This document shows positions 11,733 through 23,623 of a DNA stretch of 64,000 nt, piece after piece. Below the pieces are notes generated by a model, which saw only the letters and a program-made list of their open reading frames with translations, was not told where the DNA came from and did no database searches. Both the position numbers and the translations under genes were made by a program. The stretch comes from Phascolomyces articulosus (taxonomy: Eukaryota; Mucoromycota; Mucoromycetes; Mucorales; Lichtheimiaceae), in the NCBI GenBank assembly GCA_025677815.1, contig JAIXMP010000013.1, positions 1,054,001 through 1,118,000 of the forward strand. The letters run 5' to 3'. Numbering within the stretch: position 1 is the stretch's first letter; the number at the start of each line of letters is the position of its first letter.

Positions 11733-14700
11733 ATGTCTGCCATGAGGGGTTTGACGGTGTAAGTTATTATTTTTTTTTGAAAATATCCTCTCATGGAATA
11801 TTATTCTTATTATTATGTTACAAAGGATGTATATTAATATAAATAATCTAATGATAGGTTCATCGGTGAGGGATATAGATGATTATTTTTTTGTGGACAA
11901 ATAAAAAGCGCGGTACCTTGCATAAGTTTTTTTTTTTTTACTAACATTCAGTTACAATAATAATGTTTTTAACGACCATGTTCTTTTAGCCGACATTCGA
12001 AACTGTAAGTGTTATATATGGAATAGACCATGATGATTTTATTGTGGAGAAAAAAAAAAGAATCTAATGAGTGACATTCGATAGGTCGTGTACGTGAACT
12101 TGAAGAAAAACGCATCAACAAAGAGATGGCCAATATTCGTTCAAAATTCAAAGGTACGGAAATAAAAAGAGAGAAAGAATGTCATACTGTCGAAAACAAA
12201 AGGACGACGACAACAACGATGTGGATATTACATGTGGATGCCAATAATAGAGCTAACTGATTCAAAAAAAATCCTGGCTGTGGGGAAATGAATTTGGATA
12301 AATTATAGAAACGAACTTGAATGGATATCAAAAAAAGAAATATGTGTGCAAGTTATTATACATGTATATTTTAGGTTGGGAGATCGATTTTGGACATTTG
12401 GAAGCTGTCAATCTTATTTCAAGTACAAAATACAGTGAAAAGCAAATTGTAAATATACAGATAGATGGAAAAAGGGTTTCACAATGCAAGGGAGAGGATT
12501 CTGGGTCCATTTTAATCCTCGTCCATTTCATATAGGGTTATTTGGCTGTCACTTTGTTATTCCATGAAAATAGCGATTTGGTACGCTTAGTGGTGAATTC
12601 TACAAAGAAGGATTTGGATGATATGAATGAAATCAATAATTGTTTAGCACTTCATGCTATTGCCAATATTGGTGGTCGAGAAATGGCTGAATCATTAGCT
12701 CCTGATGTCCATCGATTATTGATTTCACCGTATGTATTTTTCTTTTCTTTGTTGCCAAGTTTATACAGATGAATTATTGGCAAATGGAAACTCGATCGCT
12801 CAATTTTTATATATATACATTTATTTCATTTAATAGGACATCCAAGAGTTTTGTGAAAAAGAAGGCTGCATTGACATTGTTACGTTTATTTAGAAAACAT
12901 CCCGATGTGATGCCTGTAACGGATTGGGCTGAACGTATTATTTCACTTATGGAAGATTATGATTTGGTATGGCTATAAATATATTTATATATTGAAATGA
13001 ATGGATGATAAAGAGTCCCTAGAAAAAAAATAGAATCGGGCATGACTAACTCATTTTTATTATTTTACGGGAAATTTGACATGTAGGGTGTAGCACTATC
13101 TGTCACCACGCTTGTATTGGCTTTGGCACAAAGTCATCCACTTGAATATGCTGGTTGTTACGAAAAGGCGGTTCATCGACTCAAGCGTATTTTAATTGAC
13201 CGAGACTATAGTCTTGATTACATTTATTATAAGGTGCCAACACCTTGGTTACAAGTGAAATGTTTACGTCTTTTACAGTACTATCCTCCACCTGGTAAGA
13301 AGAGAATAGAAAGGGAAAAGGGAAGAATGGTATATACTCATTTCCAAAAAAAAATACAACTTCATGTAGAGGATCCCAAGTTACGATCGGATATTAGTGA
13401 ATTACTCCAAATCATTATGGGTAATTCTCAAGATGCACCTAAAAACGTACAACATAGCAACGCTCAAAATGCAGTTCTTTTCGAAGCCATCAATCTTGCG
13501 ATTCATCTCGACAGCAACTCCACCATTTGTGCCCAAGCAGCGCAACTCTTGGGACGATTTATTTCCAGCAAAGAAACCAATGTACGTTATCTCGGTTTAG
13601 AAACCATGGCCCATTTAGCTGCTTGTGTGGATTCACTCGAACCTATAAAACGTCATCAAGAAACCATTATGATGTCGTTACGTGATAAGGATATCAGTGT
13701 TCGTCGACGAGGTCTTGATTTACTTTATTCCATGTGTGACATGACCAATGCCAAAGTGGTGGTTTCTGAATTATTGCGTTATCTTCAAGTAGCAGATTAT
13801 GCCATGCGTGAAGAAATGGTGCTCAAAATTGCCATTTTGGCCGAGAAATTTGCTACAGCTTATTCATGGTATGTGGATATTATTTTGCAATTGATTTCTA
13901 CCGCGGGCGAACAAGTCGGTGAAGAAGTATGGTTTCGTGTTGTTCAAATTGTGACCAACAATGAAGAATTGCAAGAATATGCTGCCAAGACGGTACTCAA
14001 TTATCTTGGATCACCTCAATACAATGAAACCATGGTCAAAGTAGGTGGTTATATCTTGGGTGAATTTGGTCATTTGATTGCCAATTATCCAGGCTGTAGT
14101 CCTATTGAACAATTCCAAGCCGTTCATGCCAAATTTAACTTGTGTTCTCTCAATACCCGTGCTTTATTGTTGACCACCTATGTCAAATTTGTCAACCTGT
14201 TCCCAGAAATCAAGGGTCAAGTCTTGACCGTCTTTAATCAATATCGTTATGTTCTTGATTCGGAATTGCAACAACGTGCTTGTGAATATTTGGCCGTGTC
14301 CACAATGCAAACCGATGATATGCTTCAAACCGTATGTGAAGAAATGCCCCCTTTCCCTGAACGGGAATCCACCTTGTTGTTAAAGTTGAATCAAAAGATT
14401 GGTGATACTGAAGATAAACGGGTTTGGTTTATTGGTGGAAAGGAAGCTAATTTGGAACGCCAAGAAGGTTTGAAACGTATGGCTTCCATGCGTATGAATT
14501 CTACAGATTCAACAACCAATAATGCACAACCTTCCCCTACACAGCAAAAGCAACAACCTACATCTAATCCAGCACCTTCTCAACCTTCACAAACAGCTAT
14601 GGATTTATTAGCATTTGATGATTTGACCATTAGTAGTAATAACAATAATAATGCCAACGTACCACCATCACCAGCAGCAGCAGTAGCAGCTCCAATTCAA

Positions 14701-15536
14701 GAATTAACCAAATCACCCAATGAAGTACAATTGCCTCAAGGATATGAACTTGGATACAATCAGTCACTTTATACCTCTGAAGGTGTCCTTTATGAAAACG
14801 CACAACTCCAAGTATCCGTCAAATCAGAATACCATGGTTCTCATGGACGTCTTGCTATCTATATTACCAATAAATCCATGATGCCCTTGGATCCTATCCG
14901 ATTCAATGCACCATCCACTGATAAACTTTCGATACAAATGACAGGTGATGTACCCAAAAAGATCAATCCGGCAGAACAAGGTTGTCTTTTATTGCAAGTC
15001 GAATGCCATGATATGTTCAATGAAATACCTTCTCTTTTGATGGAATTCAATGGTGGTAATGATTATTTACATCTCAAATTACCTGTGGTACTTACCAAAT
15101 TCCAAGAGCCTATTACAACCATGGATGGTGCTAGTTTCTTTAAACGATGGAATCAAATTGGTGGTGCTCCTCGTGAAAATCAAGTCATTATTACTGCTCA
15201 AGTACCGATTCAATTGGAGACTGTGCGTACTTTATTGCAAGGATTCAAATTTGGTTTACTTATTGGTGTGGATCCAAATCCAAATAATTTTGTTGGTGCC
15301 GGTGTTATTGATATGGGTAAAGCAGGTGGTAAAGTGGGTGTACTTTTACGGCTGGAGCCTAACCTCGAACAAAATGTAAGCTATTTTTTTTTGTTCTATG
15401 TGATTTATTGTAAAAACTAAAAGATTATTAATCATTTCTCTCATAGATGTATCGTTTGACGGTCAGAACACCAAGTGAATCAGTATCTGAGCAACTACGA
15501 GTATTGTTAGAACGACCTCTTACCTTTGGTGCTTAA
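11733..15536 (+). CDS. AP-2 adaptor complex subunit alpha (alpha-adaptin)
   Basis: Ten-exon model: 11733-11758, 11858-11865, 11990-12004, 12085-12153, 12309-12448, 12536-12729, 12837-12966, 13087-13294, 13370-15375, 15447-15536; 961 residues with all phases consistent. The N-terminus reads MSAMRGL then the Phe-Ile-Ala-Asp-Ile-Arg motif of alpha-adaptins, then KKKYVCKLL, the conserved membrane-lipid-binding trunk region. The armadillo-like trunk runs to about residue 635, a Pro/Gln/Ser-rich hinge to about 710, and the appendage (ear) to the end. Alpha-adaptin binds PtdIns(4,5)P2 and cargo in clathrin endocytosis with beta, mu and sigma subunits. Two consecutive microexons of 8 and 15 nt are needed to restore the start. 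The 75-nt intron 13295-13369 is a multiple of three with no stop, so its retention would keep the frame. Confidence 0.93.
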
Positions 15537-15903
15537 ATAGATTTCTTTATATTAACTCAAAAAAAAAAAACCATTACTTTATAATTTCCATTATATTCCT
15601 CATACTTTTCCTCTCTCGCAATCACCCTTTCACCCTTTCACAACCCATTTTTACACAAATACAAAATACATTCTATATCAAATCAATCCCATTCACGTGT
15701 CTTTTTTTTTTAAAAAAAAATACAATCCACTTTTTTTTGTACCATTATTATTTTTTTTATAGTAAGATGGGAAGAATATGAATTTTTATACAAAATATTA
15801 TCATGAAAGAAAGCGTGCGAGAGAGAGAGAAAGGATGAGCAAAGGGTGTTTGTGTTTTTTAGAGGTGTGTGCATATATAGAGAAGGGGGGATAAGAGCAA
15901 AAT

Positions 15904-18096
15904 TTACATTCTTTCGAGTGGTTTTAAACCTAACAAACGCATAGCATTACCAAGAGTAACACGAGCACAATTGTACATCAACAAACGAGCATCTGCCACA
16001 TCAGGAGCAGCACCACGAACCCATAATACTTCGAAACAAGCCGAGATATCATGAGACAACTTGAAAGCATAAGTGACGACATTGCATGGTTCCAAACCAT
16101 TCATCAAACTACGAACGAGATCAGGGTATTGAGCGACTGTACGCAAGACTTCAATGGCTTCAGGTTCCGTTAAAAGATCAACATTGGCCTTTGGATTGAC
16201 GGTCAATCCACTCTTACGTTCGACTGAAGCTAAACGAGCATGAGCATATTGGATATAAGGACCAGTATCGCCTTCAAAGGAGAACATACGGTTACGATCA
16301 AATTCATAATTCTTGACACGACGAGCAGCATTATCTTGAATCTTGACACCCGACAAACCAATTTCATCAGCAACCTTTTCAGGTTCAGCGACTTCATTGT
16401 ATTTGGCTTCATTCTTGCGCATGACATCATGCATGATTTCTTGGGCTTCATCCAAAATATCTTCCAAAAAGACTACTGTACCCTTACGAGTGGACATACC
16501 TTGGACCATACCAAAGTTAATATGTTCCACTTTTTTAGCAAAATCGTATTTCAATAATTCCAAGGTCTTGAACAATTGTTTCAAATGCAAATCTTGTTGA
16601 GCAGCGACAACGTAAATCATCTTGTCGAATTTGTAAGTTTCGTAACGTTCCAAAGCAGCACCAATATCACGGGTCAAGTAAAGTGTGGTACCATCACGCT
16701 TTTGAACAACTGCCTTTTCCATCTTGTATTTGGTCAAATCAATAATCTTGGCACCCTCGGAATCTTCCAATAATCCACTTTCTTCTAATTGTTTCATGGC
16801 ACGGGCCATACCGTCACCCACTTGGGATTCACCGGAATACACATCGAAATGAATGTTGAGACGGCCATAGACTTCCTTGTATTTGACAATGGATAAATCA
16901 CGGAATCGGCGCCACAAAGCCAAAGCTTCTTCTTCTCCATCTTCCATCTTTTTGAAATAAGCACGGGCTTCATCGTGAATGGTAGGATCGGCTTCAGCAT
17001 CACGGTTGATTTGAACATAGACGTTGTACAAATGCTTAATAGGATCGGCTTGAAGCTCTTGTTCATTACCATGACGGGCAAAACCAATAGCCAAAAGACC
17101 ATATTGCTTACCCCAATCACCAAGATAATTCATGGCAATAGTTTCCCAACCGTTGGCATCATATACGTTACGAATGAAAGCACCAATGATAGTAGAACGC
17201 AAATGACCAGCATGGAAAGGTTTGGCAATGTTGGGAGAAGAAAATTCAACAATAGCACGCTTGCCTTGTCCCAACTTGTTCTTACCATAATCCAAACCTA
17301 ATTGAGAAGCCAAAGCAATGGTCTTGCTGACCAAAAGTTTGGGGTTGATACGGAAATTCAAAAAGGGACCGGCGGCGATGGCAGATAAGATATGATCATT
17401 GGGTTGGAAAGCCTTAGCCCATTCTTGAGCAAAAGCAGCAGGATTACCCTTGACACGCAAACGTGGGACAGCAATAGCCAAATCACCATTTTCTAAAGAA
17501 CGAGGTAAATCCAAAGCATCATACAATAACTTGACATCCACACCAGAAATCTCGGCCATTTGAGTAGCAATCACATTCTTGAAAACATCCATAATATTGG
17601 TATCAGGGGAAGTACCAGGAATGGTAGGAATCGTATCGAGTTTGGAAGGTGCTGCGCCAGCCAACACTTCTTCACCTAAAGTAATAGCAGCATCGGTCAC
17701 AGCCCATGAATGAGGTGTAGATAAGTTGGCGGAATGCAAGACACCCCAAGCCAAAGCATCGACAAGGTGAGGTGCATCTCCCAACAAGTATTTGGTTTTG
17801 GTGGCAGAAGCAACGTATTGTTGAACAAGAGTAGGTTCTTGTGTTAAAATGATATCAGCGATATGAGCGGCATGTTGAGACGATGTATCGACTTCATTCA
17901 AAAGACTACGCGAACGAATAAGATAACGAGCGACGGAAGCAGCACCGGTAATGGTCACTTTGTTGTTGACTTTTAATGCTGTTTCAGTGGCATCGCGAGT
18001 AGGTTGAAGTTTAATGGTTTCTTTTAATTGAGCATCGGAGGCAATAATAGCCAATACATGGAATGGAATGGCTTTCACGGGAACAGTTAATTCCAT
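15904..18096 (-). CDS. Arginyl-tRNA synthetase, cytosolic
   Basis: Single-exon class I synthetase charging tRNA-Arg. I choose ATG 18096 (730 residues). The frame extends to 18153, but the extra 19 codons are a translated poly-A tract. The HIGH-type motif is HAGH (about 295-298, in a Pro-Asn-Ile-Ala-Lys-Pro-Phe context typical of ArgRS). A KMSKS-equivalent MSTRKG lies at 534-539, and the C-terminal DALR-type anticodon-binding helices fill about 610-730. An Add-1-like N-terminal part of the catalytic unit lies near 180-280. The first ~140 residues are unusual: a segment like a GST C-terminal domain (Tyr-Leu-Leu-Gly-Asp...Asp-Ala-Leu-Ala-Trp-Gly), a fold that in other synthetases mediates docking to partner proteins. 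A TGAGTCA site lies 123 bases upstream of the start. Confidence 0.93.
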   Translation of the reverse strand: MELTVPVKAIPFHVLAIIASDAQLKETIKLQPTRDATETALKVNNKVTITGAASVARYLIRSRSLLNEVDTSSQHAAHIADIILTQEPTLVQQYVASATKTKYLLGDAPHLVDALAWGVLHSANLSTPHSWAVTDAAITLGEEVLAGAAPSKLDTIPTIPGTSPDTNIMDVFKNVIATQMAEISGVDVKLLYDALDLPRSLENGDLAIAVPRLRVKGNPAAFAQEWAKAFQPNDHILSAIAAGPFLNFRINPKLLVSKTIALASQLGLDYGKNKLGQGKRAIVEFSSPNIAKPFHAGHLRSTIIGAFIRNVYDANGWETIAMNYLGDWGKQYGLLAIGFARHGNEQELQADPIKHLYNVYVQINRDAEADPTIHDEARAYFKKMEDGEEEALALWRRFRDLSIVKYKEVYGRLNIHFDVYSGESQVGDGMARAMKQLEESGLLEDSEGAKIIDLTKYKMEKAVVQKRDGTTLYLTRDIGAALERYETYKFDKMIYVVAAQQDLHLKQLFKTLELLKYDFAKKVEHINFGMVQGMSTRKGTVVFLEDILDEAQEIMHDVMRKNEAKYNEVAEPEKVADEIGLSGVKIQDNAARRVKNYEFDRNRMFSFEGDTGPYIQYAHARLASVERKSGLTVNPKANVDLLTEPEAIEVLRTVAQYPDLVRSLMNGLEPCNVVTYAFKLSHDISACFEVLWVRGAAPDVADARLLMYNCARVTLGNAMRLLGLKPLERM

Positions 18097-18218
18097 CGAG
18101 TAATTATAATATGTACAGAGTAAAAAAAAAAAAAAAAAAAGGGAGAAATTCAAGCTTGGGGAGCTCTTTTTTTATGTTACTTTTTGCGCGCCACACGCGG
18201 AATGCGTTAAAAGGAAAA

Positions 18219-18225
18219 TGAGTCA
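18219..18225. promoter_or_regulatory. TGAGTCA (Gcn4/Cpc1-type site) upstream of arginyl-tRNA synthetase
   Basis: Perfect palindromic-type bZIP site (TGA-G-TCA) 123 bases upstream of the ArgRS ATG, with a near match TGACTCT at 18282-18288. Gcn4/Cpc1 factors bind this sequence and induce aminoacyl-tRNA synthetase genes in other fungi. A matching bZIP gene lies at 55.2-56.0 kb. Function is inferred. Confidence 0.45.
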
Positions 18226-18299
18226 TTAATAAGCCACACCCATTTTTTTCATGTCAATATATAAAAAAAAGTGACACTGCATGACTCTAAAATAATGCA

Positions 18300-20259
18300 A
18301 GGAAACCTCGTGAGAAAGTTAAAAAATAAAAGTACCTGAATGAATGAATGAATGGCCCTATTTTTATATCATTTTTAACCATCATGAGATTGACATAGTA
18401 TGTTGTTAATATTTTGTTTGGTTTGTATTGATGATGATCCATCATTTATTATAATGCTAGTATCAATCAGAACAGGAGAATAATTGAGTGTAGTATAATA
18501 TCAAAACATCCTTTTGTTACAAGTGTAATATATATTAAGGTATATCTTAGTATGCATAAACATCAATAAGAGTAAATTGTATTATAGTTATATGAAAAAT
18601 ATATTAATTCAAACACATAATTCCTTCTGAATATAATTGCAATATTGTCACATATAAAAAATGAAACAATAATAGTCTAGAATTAAAAAGGTTAATATAT
18701 ATCTTTTAATCTTTCATCACTAGATTCAAACATTAATAATATAATATATATAGAAAGACCCATTAGTTGCTATTGTTACTCTAGTGTTTAGATGATAATA
18801 ATGATGATTGCTTCATTTAGAATGATATAAAATTAGATCATCAAAAAGTAATATGAATAGTTGCTACAAATAAGTCAACATCGTTGCAATGCCAACTAAG
18901 AATAATTATAAAACCCCACATTTCAAAATAGGAAATGAAAAGTTTGAATTATCCATCATCACCAAAACACACATTTCCAATTTCCTTACGTTACCAAATC
19001 ACTTCAAAAAGAAAGGTTACACAATCCACGTTACACATCATCATTTATTGTCTTTTTTTTTTATTATTATTTTCATGGCGATACAGGATAGCTCCACATG
19101 ATTATTTATTTTATTTATCGGCTGGTTCTTCGATGAAGAATCTTCATCCATTCAATGATGATGATTTTAAAAGAAGTTCTTTATTATTATTATTATTATT
19201 ATGATTGACAAAACAAAAACAAGATAAACTATCTATTTGCTGTTTTAGGTATGATGATGATTGATTGATTAGAAAACGATTTATATCCAAAAATTTAAAC
19301 ACGCAACAAATTTCTGTAGAACACAAAATTTATATAGTTTTTTGAATGGGGACAAAAAATCCTTGGCGTGATTGAAAAAGAATCTGAAGTGTGTTAAATT
19401 ATTTCCACCCCATGATGTATAAAGTTGGGGGAGGGGAGAGTCATAATAAAATGGGGGGAGAGAGAGACACGATGGAAGAAAAGTAAGAAGATGATGAAAA
19501 AGAAGATATAAGAAGAAGAAGAAGTACATTTTGTTTTACGAAAATAGCATTATATAGTATCGTCATTCATGCATTCATCCTTGTTATCCTTCTTCAAATT
19601 TAGTACTGCTACATACAAATATTTGAAATTTAAGCTTTCTTTTTATTTAAGAATTTATTTGCCCTGAACGTGCGTGCACGCCATTCTAATGAATGGTGAA
19701 AGTAATGTCTTTATTGAAATTCATTGACATGAACATACCATTGAAAATAATAGTTAATAATAATAATAATAACAATAACTTGATTGTTATTATTAATTAT
19801 AATATGAAACGAGTTTATGATAATGATAAAAAAAAAGGCGGCTATTTAAATAGGATTGATGTGAATAATTTCTCCACTTCCCCCTTTCTTTCTTCCCTCC
19901 TTTTTTTAACTTATCTCATTTTCTTCACTACTTTATTTTTTATTATATATATAAAAAGAAAATCATATCTTCAAAAAAAAGGGCTCCTTTTAAACTTTTT
20001 GCTTTTTTGTTTGTGCGTGTACGTTTTGTGCGTGTGTGGCAACTTGTTCTTTTTCTTTATATAAACTTTCTTCTTCTTCCCTATCTTTTATCAAACTATC
20101 ACCCACCACCACCCCTTTTCAACACAGCCCACTTGAATAATAATAATAATAACGGCGTCCCTTTCTCGTTCGACAACCAAGGGGGGAATATATAAAACTC
20201 GTCCCTCTCTTTTTTTTTCTTTTTCACCAAAAACTTATACCATTCCTTCGAACGAAGCC
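18300..20259. other. Intergenic AT-rich region
   Basis: No supported gene. It holds (ATT)n and (AAT)n microsatellites near 19,185 and 19,755, a 'gaatgaatgaatg' run near 18,340, and a strongly CT-rich leader (about 20,040-20,230) ahead of the RRM gene. Confidence 0.6.
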
Positions 20260-23203
20260 ATGGTGACTCTAAGTGATAATAACACCGCTCATAACTCGTC
20301 GGTTGACACGATAACAACAGGAGAACCACCACAGTTATTGTCTAAATCGTCTTCTTTATCTTCGTCTGAAGAGTTCATTCATTTACAAAACCACCATTGC
20401 CATACTCTTACTACCACGACAGCGACAGCGGATAAAGAACAACCACCTATTACTTTAACTACGTCTACTTCTGAACCAACGCAACAACGAGCTGAAATAT
20501 TGACTATCAATAATACTTCAACAGAGCAACTCCAAGAAACCCAAGAAAAATTAAATCATCATTTTACTACTACTACTAATACTACTATTACGAATGGTAT
20601 TACTAGTAACACCGGTCAGAGTACTACTACTACTATTGAACAAAAACCACGCCGAGTGACCCATGTTCGACAATTATTTGTTGGAAATGCAAGTAGCCTT
20701 CTTATAATAGCATAGATAGAATCCACTCTTTTTTTTTACCCTTTCCAACGCATAACAATGGGGAGGGAATGCGTTATATATATATATGTATATATAAGTA
20801 TCAAATATTGAATGATCATGCCCTTCTTCTTATAGCTTCCATTCCGAGTACGATGGCAAGACTTAAAGGATTTATTCCGTAAAGCCGGCAATGTTCAACG
20901 AGCCGATGTTGCTTTAAGTTTTGATAATCGAAGTAAAGGACATGGTACTGTTTTATTTGCCACTGTTCAAGATGCACAACGTGCTATTGGTAAAAGAAAA
21001 AAAAGACTTTTGTTTCTTTTTATATGAGTTGGAAATGAAAGAAGGATGGAACAATGAATTGGACTGGGTGGGAGAGAGGGAGGGTGATAGAAGCATATTA
21101 AAAGGTATAAAGGAAAGTTTTAACAATTGAGTAATATACATATATAGACATGTTGCACAATTACAAGTGGCAGGGTCGTGTTTTAGAAGTCCGAGAGGAT
21201 CGCGGGTTTGTTGAACCTATTTCTTCTACTTCTTCTACTACTCAACATCCATCCGCACTTCATTATTTACCTCAATTACAACATCAATTACAACAACCAT
21301 TTATACATCCACATGCTGCAAGGATAACAGATAATATACGAATGGGAGGAGGTGTAGGTAATCATCACCATCATCATCCAGTTGAGGTATGGATTTATAA
21401 GAGGAGAGACAATATTAAATGAAACTGGAGGGAAAGGGTTATATATATATTTAACCATGAATTGGATGGGATTGGGATTTTTTCTAGATTATTCCAGGAG
21501 GTAGACAATTGTTTGTTGGTAATGTAAGTAAACTATATTAAAATAAGAAAAATACTGCTGCGCCGAGATTTTTTTTTCGGTACATATCAGAATGAAAGGA
21601 GTGAAAAAAAAACTAATCGCCATCCTCATTATCATAGTTACCCTTTCATTGTCAATGGCAAGATGTCAAGGATTTATTTCGTAATGCGGGTAATATATTA
21701 CGAGCAGATGTAGTACAAGGACCTGATGGACGAAGTCGAGGATTTGGTACTGTTTTATTTGCTACTCATGAAGATGCCAAAAAAGCCATGGGTAAGTTGG
21801 AAATTAGTATATATATATATATAGCGATTCATGAAGGTTGATGGAACAAGTCAAATGAAGGGCAGAAACTAATGAAAATCTATGGATGAATATATATAGC
21901 AATGTATGATGGGTTTGAATTTCATGGACGACAATTACGAGTTCATTTTGATAAATTTGCTCCAGGTCCTCCTGTATCACATCATCATCCACATCCTCAT
22001 CATCATCCATCATTAACGTCCACATCACACCATCCTGTCACAGTGCAACAACCACCACAGCCAACGAGATTTACATTACCTACACCTGCATTCAGACCAC
22101 GACCTAATTATCCTTACATTCCTCATCATCATCATCATCACCCTCACCCTCCTCCTCCACCAACTCTTCCTTATCCAATGAATTTTCCATCGATTGCAAC
22201 AGCAGCTGCTGCAGCTGCCGCTGCAACGAATCCTTCACCATCACAACAACAACAGCAGCAACAACCATTACAAGTAATGCCTGAACCTGTACCATTTGTA
22301 CCATCTACCATTCATAATAATACCAATAATGATACGGCGTTATTACAACAACATCTTCGATCCCTTGATAATCCACGAACACGACTTTTACAACAATCAT
22401 TTCAAATTCCATCTTCCTCCTCCACCTCATCCATACCAATGAATACAACAACAACAACATTGCCACATCATTTATCTTTTGTAGGTAGTAATAATAATGG
22501 TGGTGATAGTGGTGGTGTTGATAATGTGGAACCTTATCCATATCCTTATTTGGGACCTTATCATCATCCTGCCACATTTCCAATCACTACTACCACGGCT
22601 GTAGAAGAACAAGGGTTACCACCTTTGACACATTCTCACCATGAGGCAAACACCACTTTACTTGCCAATAATCCATTGGTGGGCATGTCTAGTATGGGTG
22701 AAGTCATGTATCATTCTTCTTCTTCTACAGAAACAACACCTTCTTCCTCCATGGATCATCCATTACGACATTCTTCTTCTTCTCATTTATTTGGTATACA
22801 TCATCATCATCATCCATGGACACAACCTACACCTCCTCCATTAACTCAACTTTCATCAGAAGAAAATCCCTATCTTCATCATCATCATGAACAAATCACA
22901 TCACAAGGAACAACAACAGAGGATACTTTTTTTTCTCCTCCTCCATCTACACAAACTTCTTCTCTTCCTATTAGTCCTGAAGAAGAATCTCTTGTGGATG
23001 CAGTCAAAGGAATAACTTTATCATCAGATGGTACAGCTGGTCTGACCACTACTTCTGCACAACAGACGCTATCAACGTCGCCGAGTAACAATTTGAAGAA
23101 TACAGATAACATAGCAACGTCCTTGTCCATGACAACGACACCTCAGGCCAATTTGTTGACATCAAATAGTGTATGGGAACCCTTGAGTGGATTCAAGTAT
23201 TAA
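20260..23203 (+). CDS. RNA-binding protein with two RRMs, Gbp2/Hrb1-like
   Basis: Six exons: 20260-20688, 20836-20989, 21148-21386, 21488-21523, 21638-21791, 21900-23203; 771 residues. A Ser/Thr-rich N-terminus precedes RRM1 (about 137-215) and RRM2 (about 280-356). Both have RNP2 (RQLFVGN) and RNP1-type (KGHGTVLF, RGFGTVLF) motifs and the Trp-Gln-Asp-Leu/Val-Lys-Asp-Leu-Phe helix typical of Gbp2/Hrb1, SR-like proteins that escort mRNA during transcription and export. The rest is His/Pro/Gln/Ser/Ala-rich and probably disordered, with long CAT, CAA and GCA codon runs. Intron 1 has a GCAAGT donor (GC-AG intron). Introns 1 and 4, and 2 and 5, fall at matching places in the two RRMs, pointing to an internal duplication. 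The ATG context (GCCATGG) is good. Confidence 0.88.
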
Positions 23204-23623
23204 AAAAAATAGGATTGCTCCAGGGGAGGGGATTTTTTTTGACGTGTTGGGTGAAGAGAACAACTTGTTAATATTTGGTTGCGCGCGTATTGTAAAACGA
23301 GGATTGTAAGATCTTTTTTTAGTGTATTAGAAAGTTGAATTTTATTTTTTTATTTTTATTTTTTTTCTCTCTCTCTTTCTTTATAGTTTAGTATATTAGT
23401 TTTTATTATTATTAAGGATTTATATCTATTTTTTTTGTATGTCATTAGTCTTTTATTATTATTATTATTATTATACGTATATTATAATTTTCTTTATTAT
23501 TTTCCTATTATTACTATATATTGATATATATATAAATTTTATATAAACAATACTCAATTTTGCAAACATAAAAAATTGAAAAGTGTAAACATGATGAAAA
23601 AAAAAAAGGTTGGGGGGAGGGAA

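Noticed and set aside
15904..18153. Extending arginyl-tRNA synthetase to the upstream ATG with a Phe-rich 'signal' segment
   Set aside because: The extra residues come from a poly-A tract on the plus strand; the ATG at 18096 gives a normal start.
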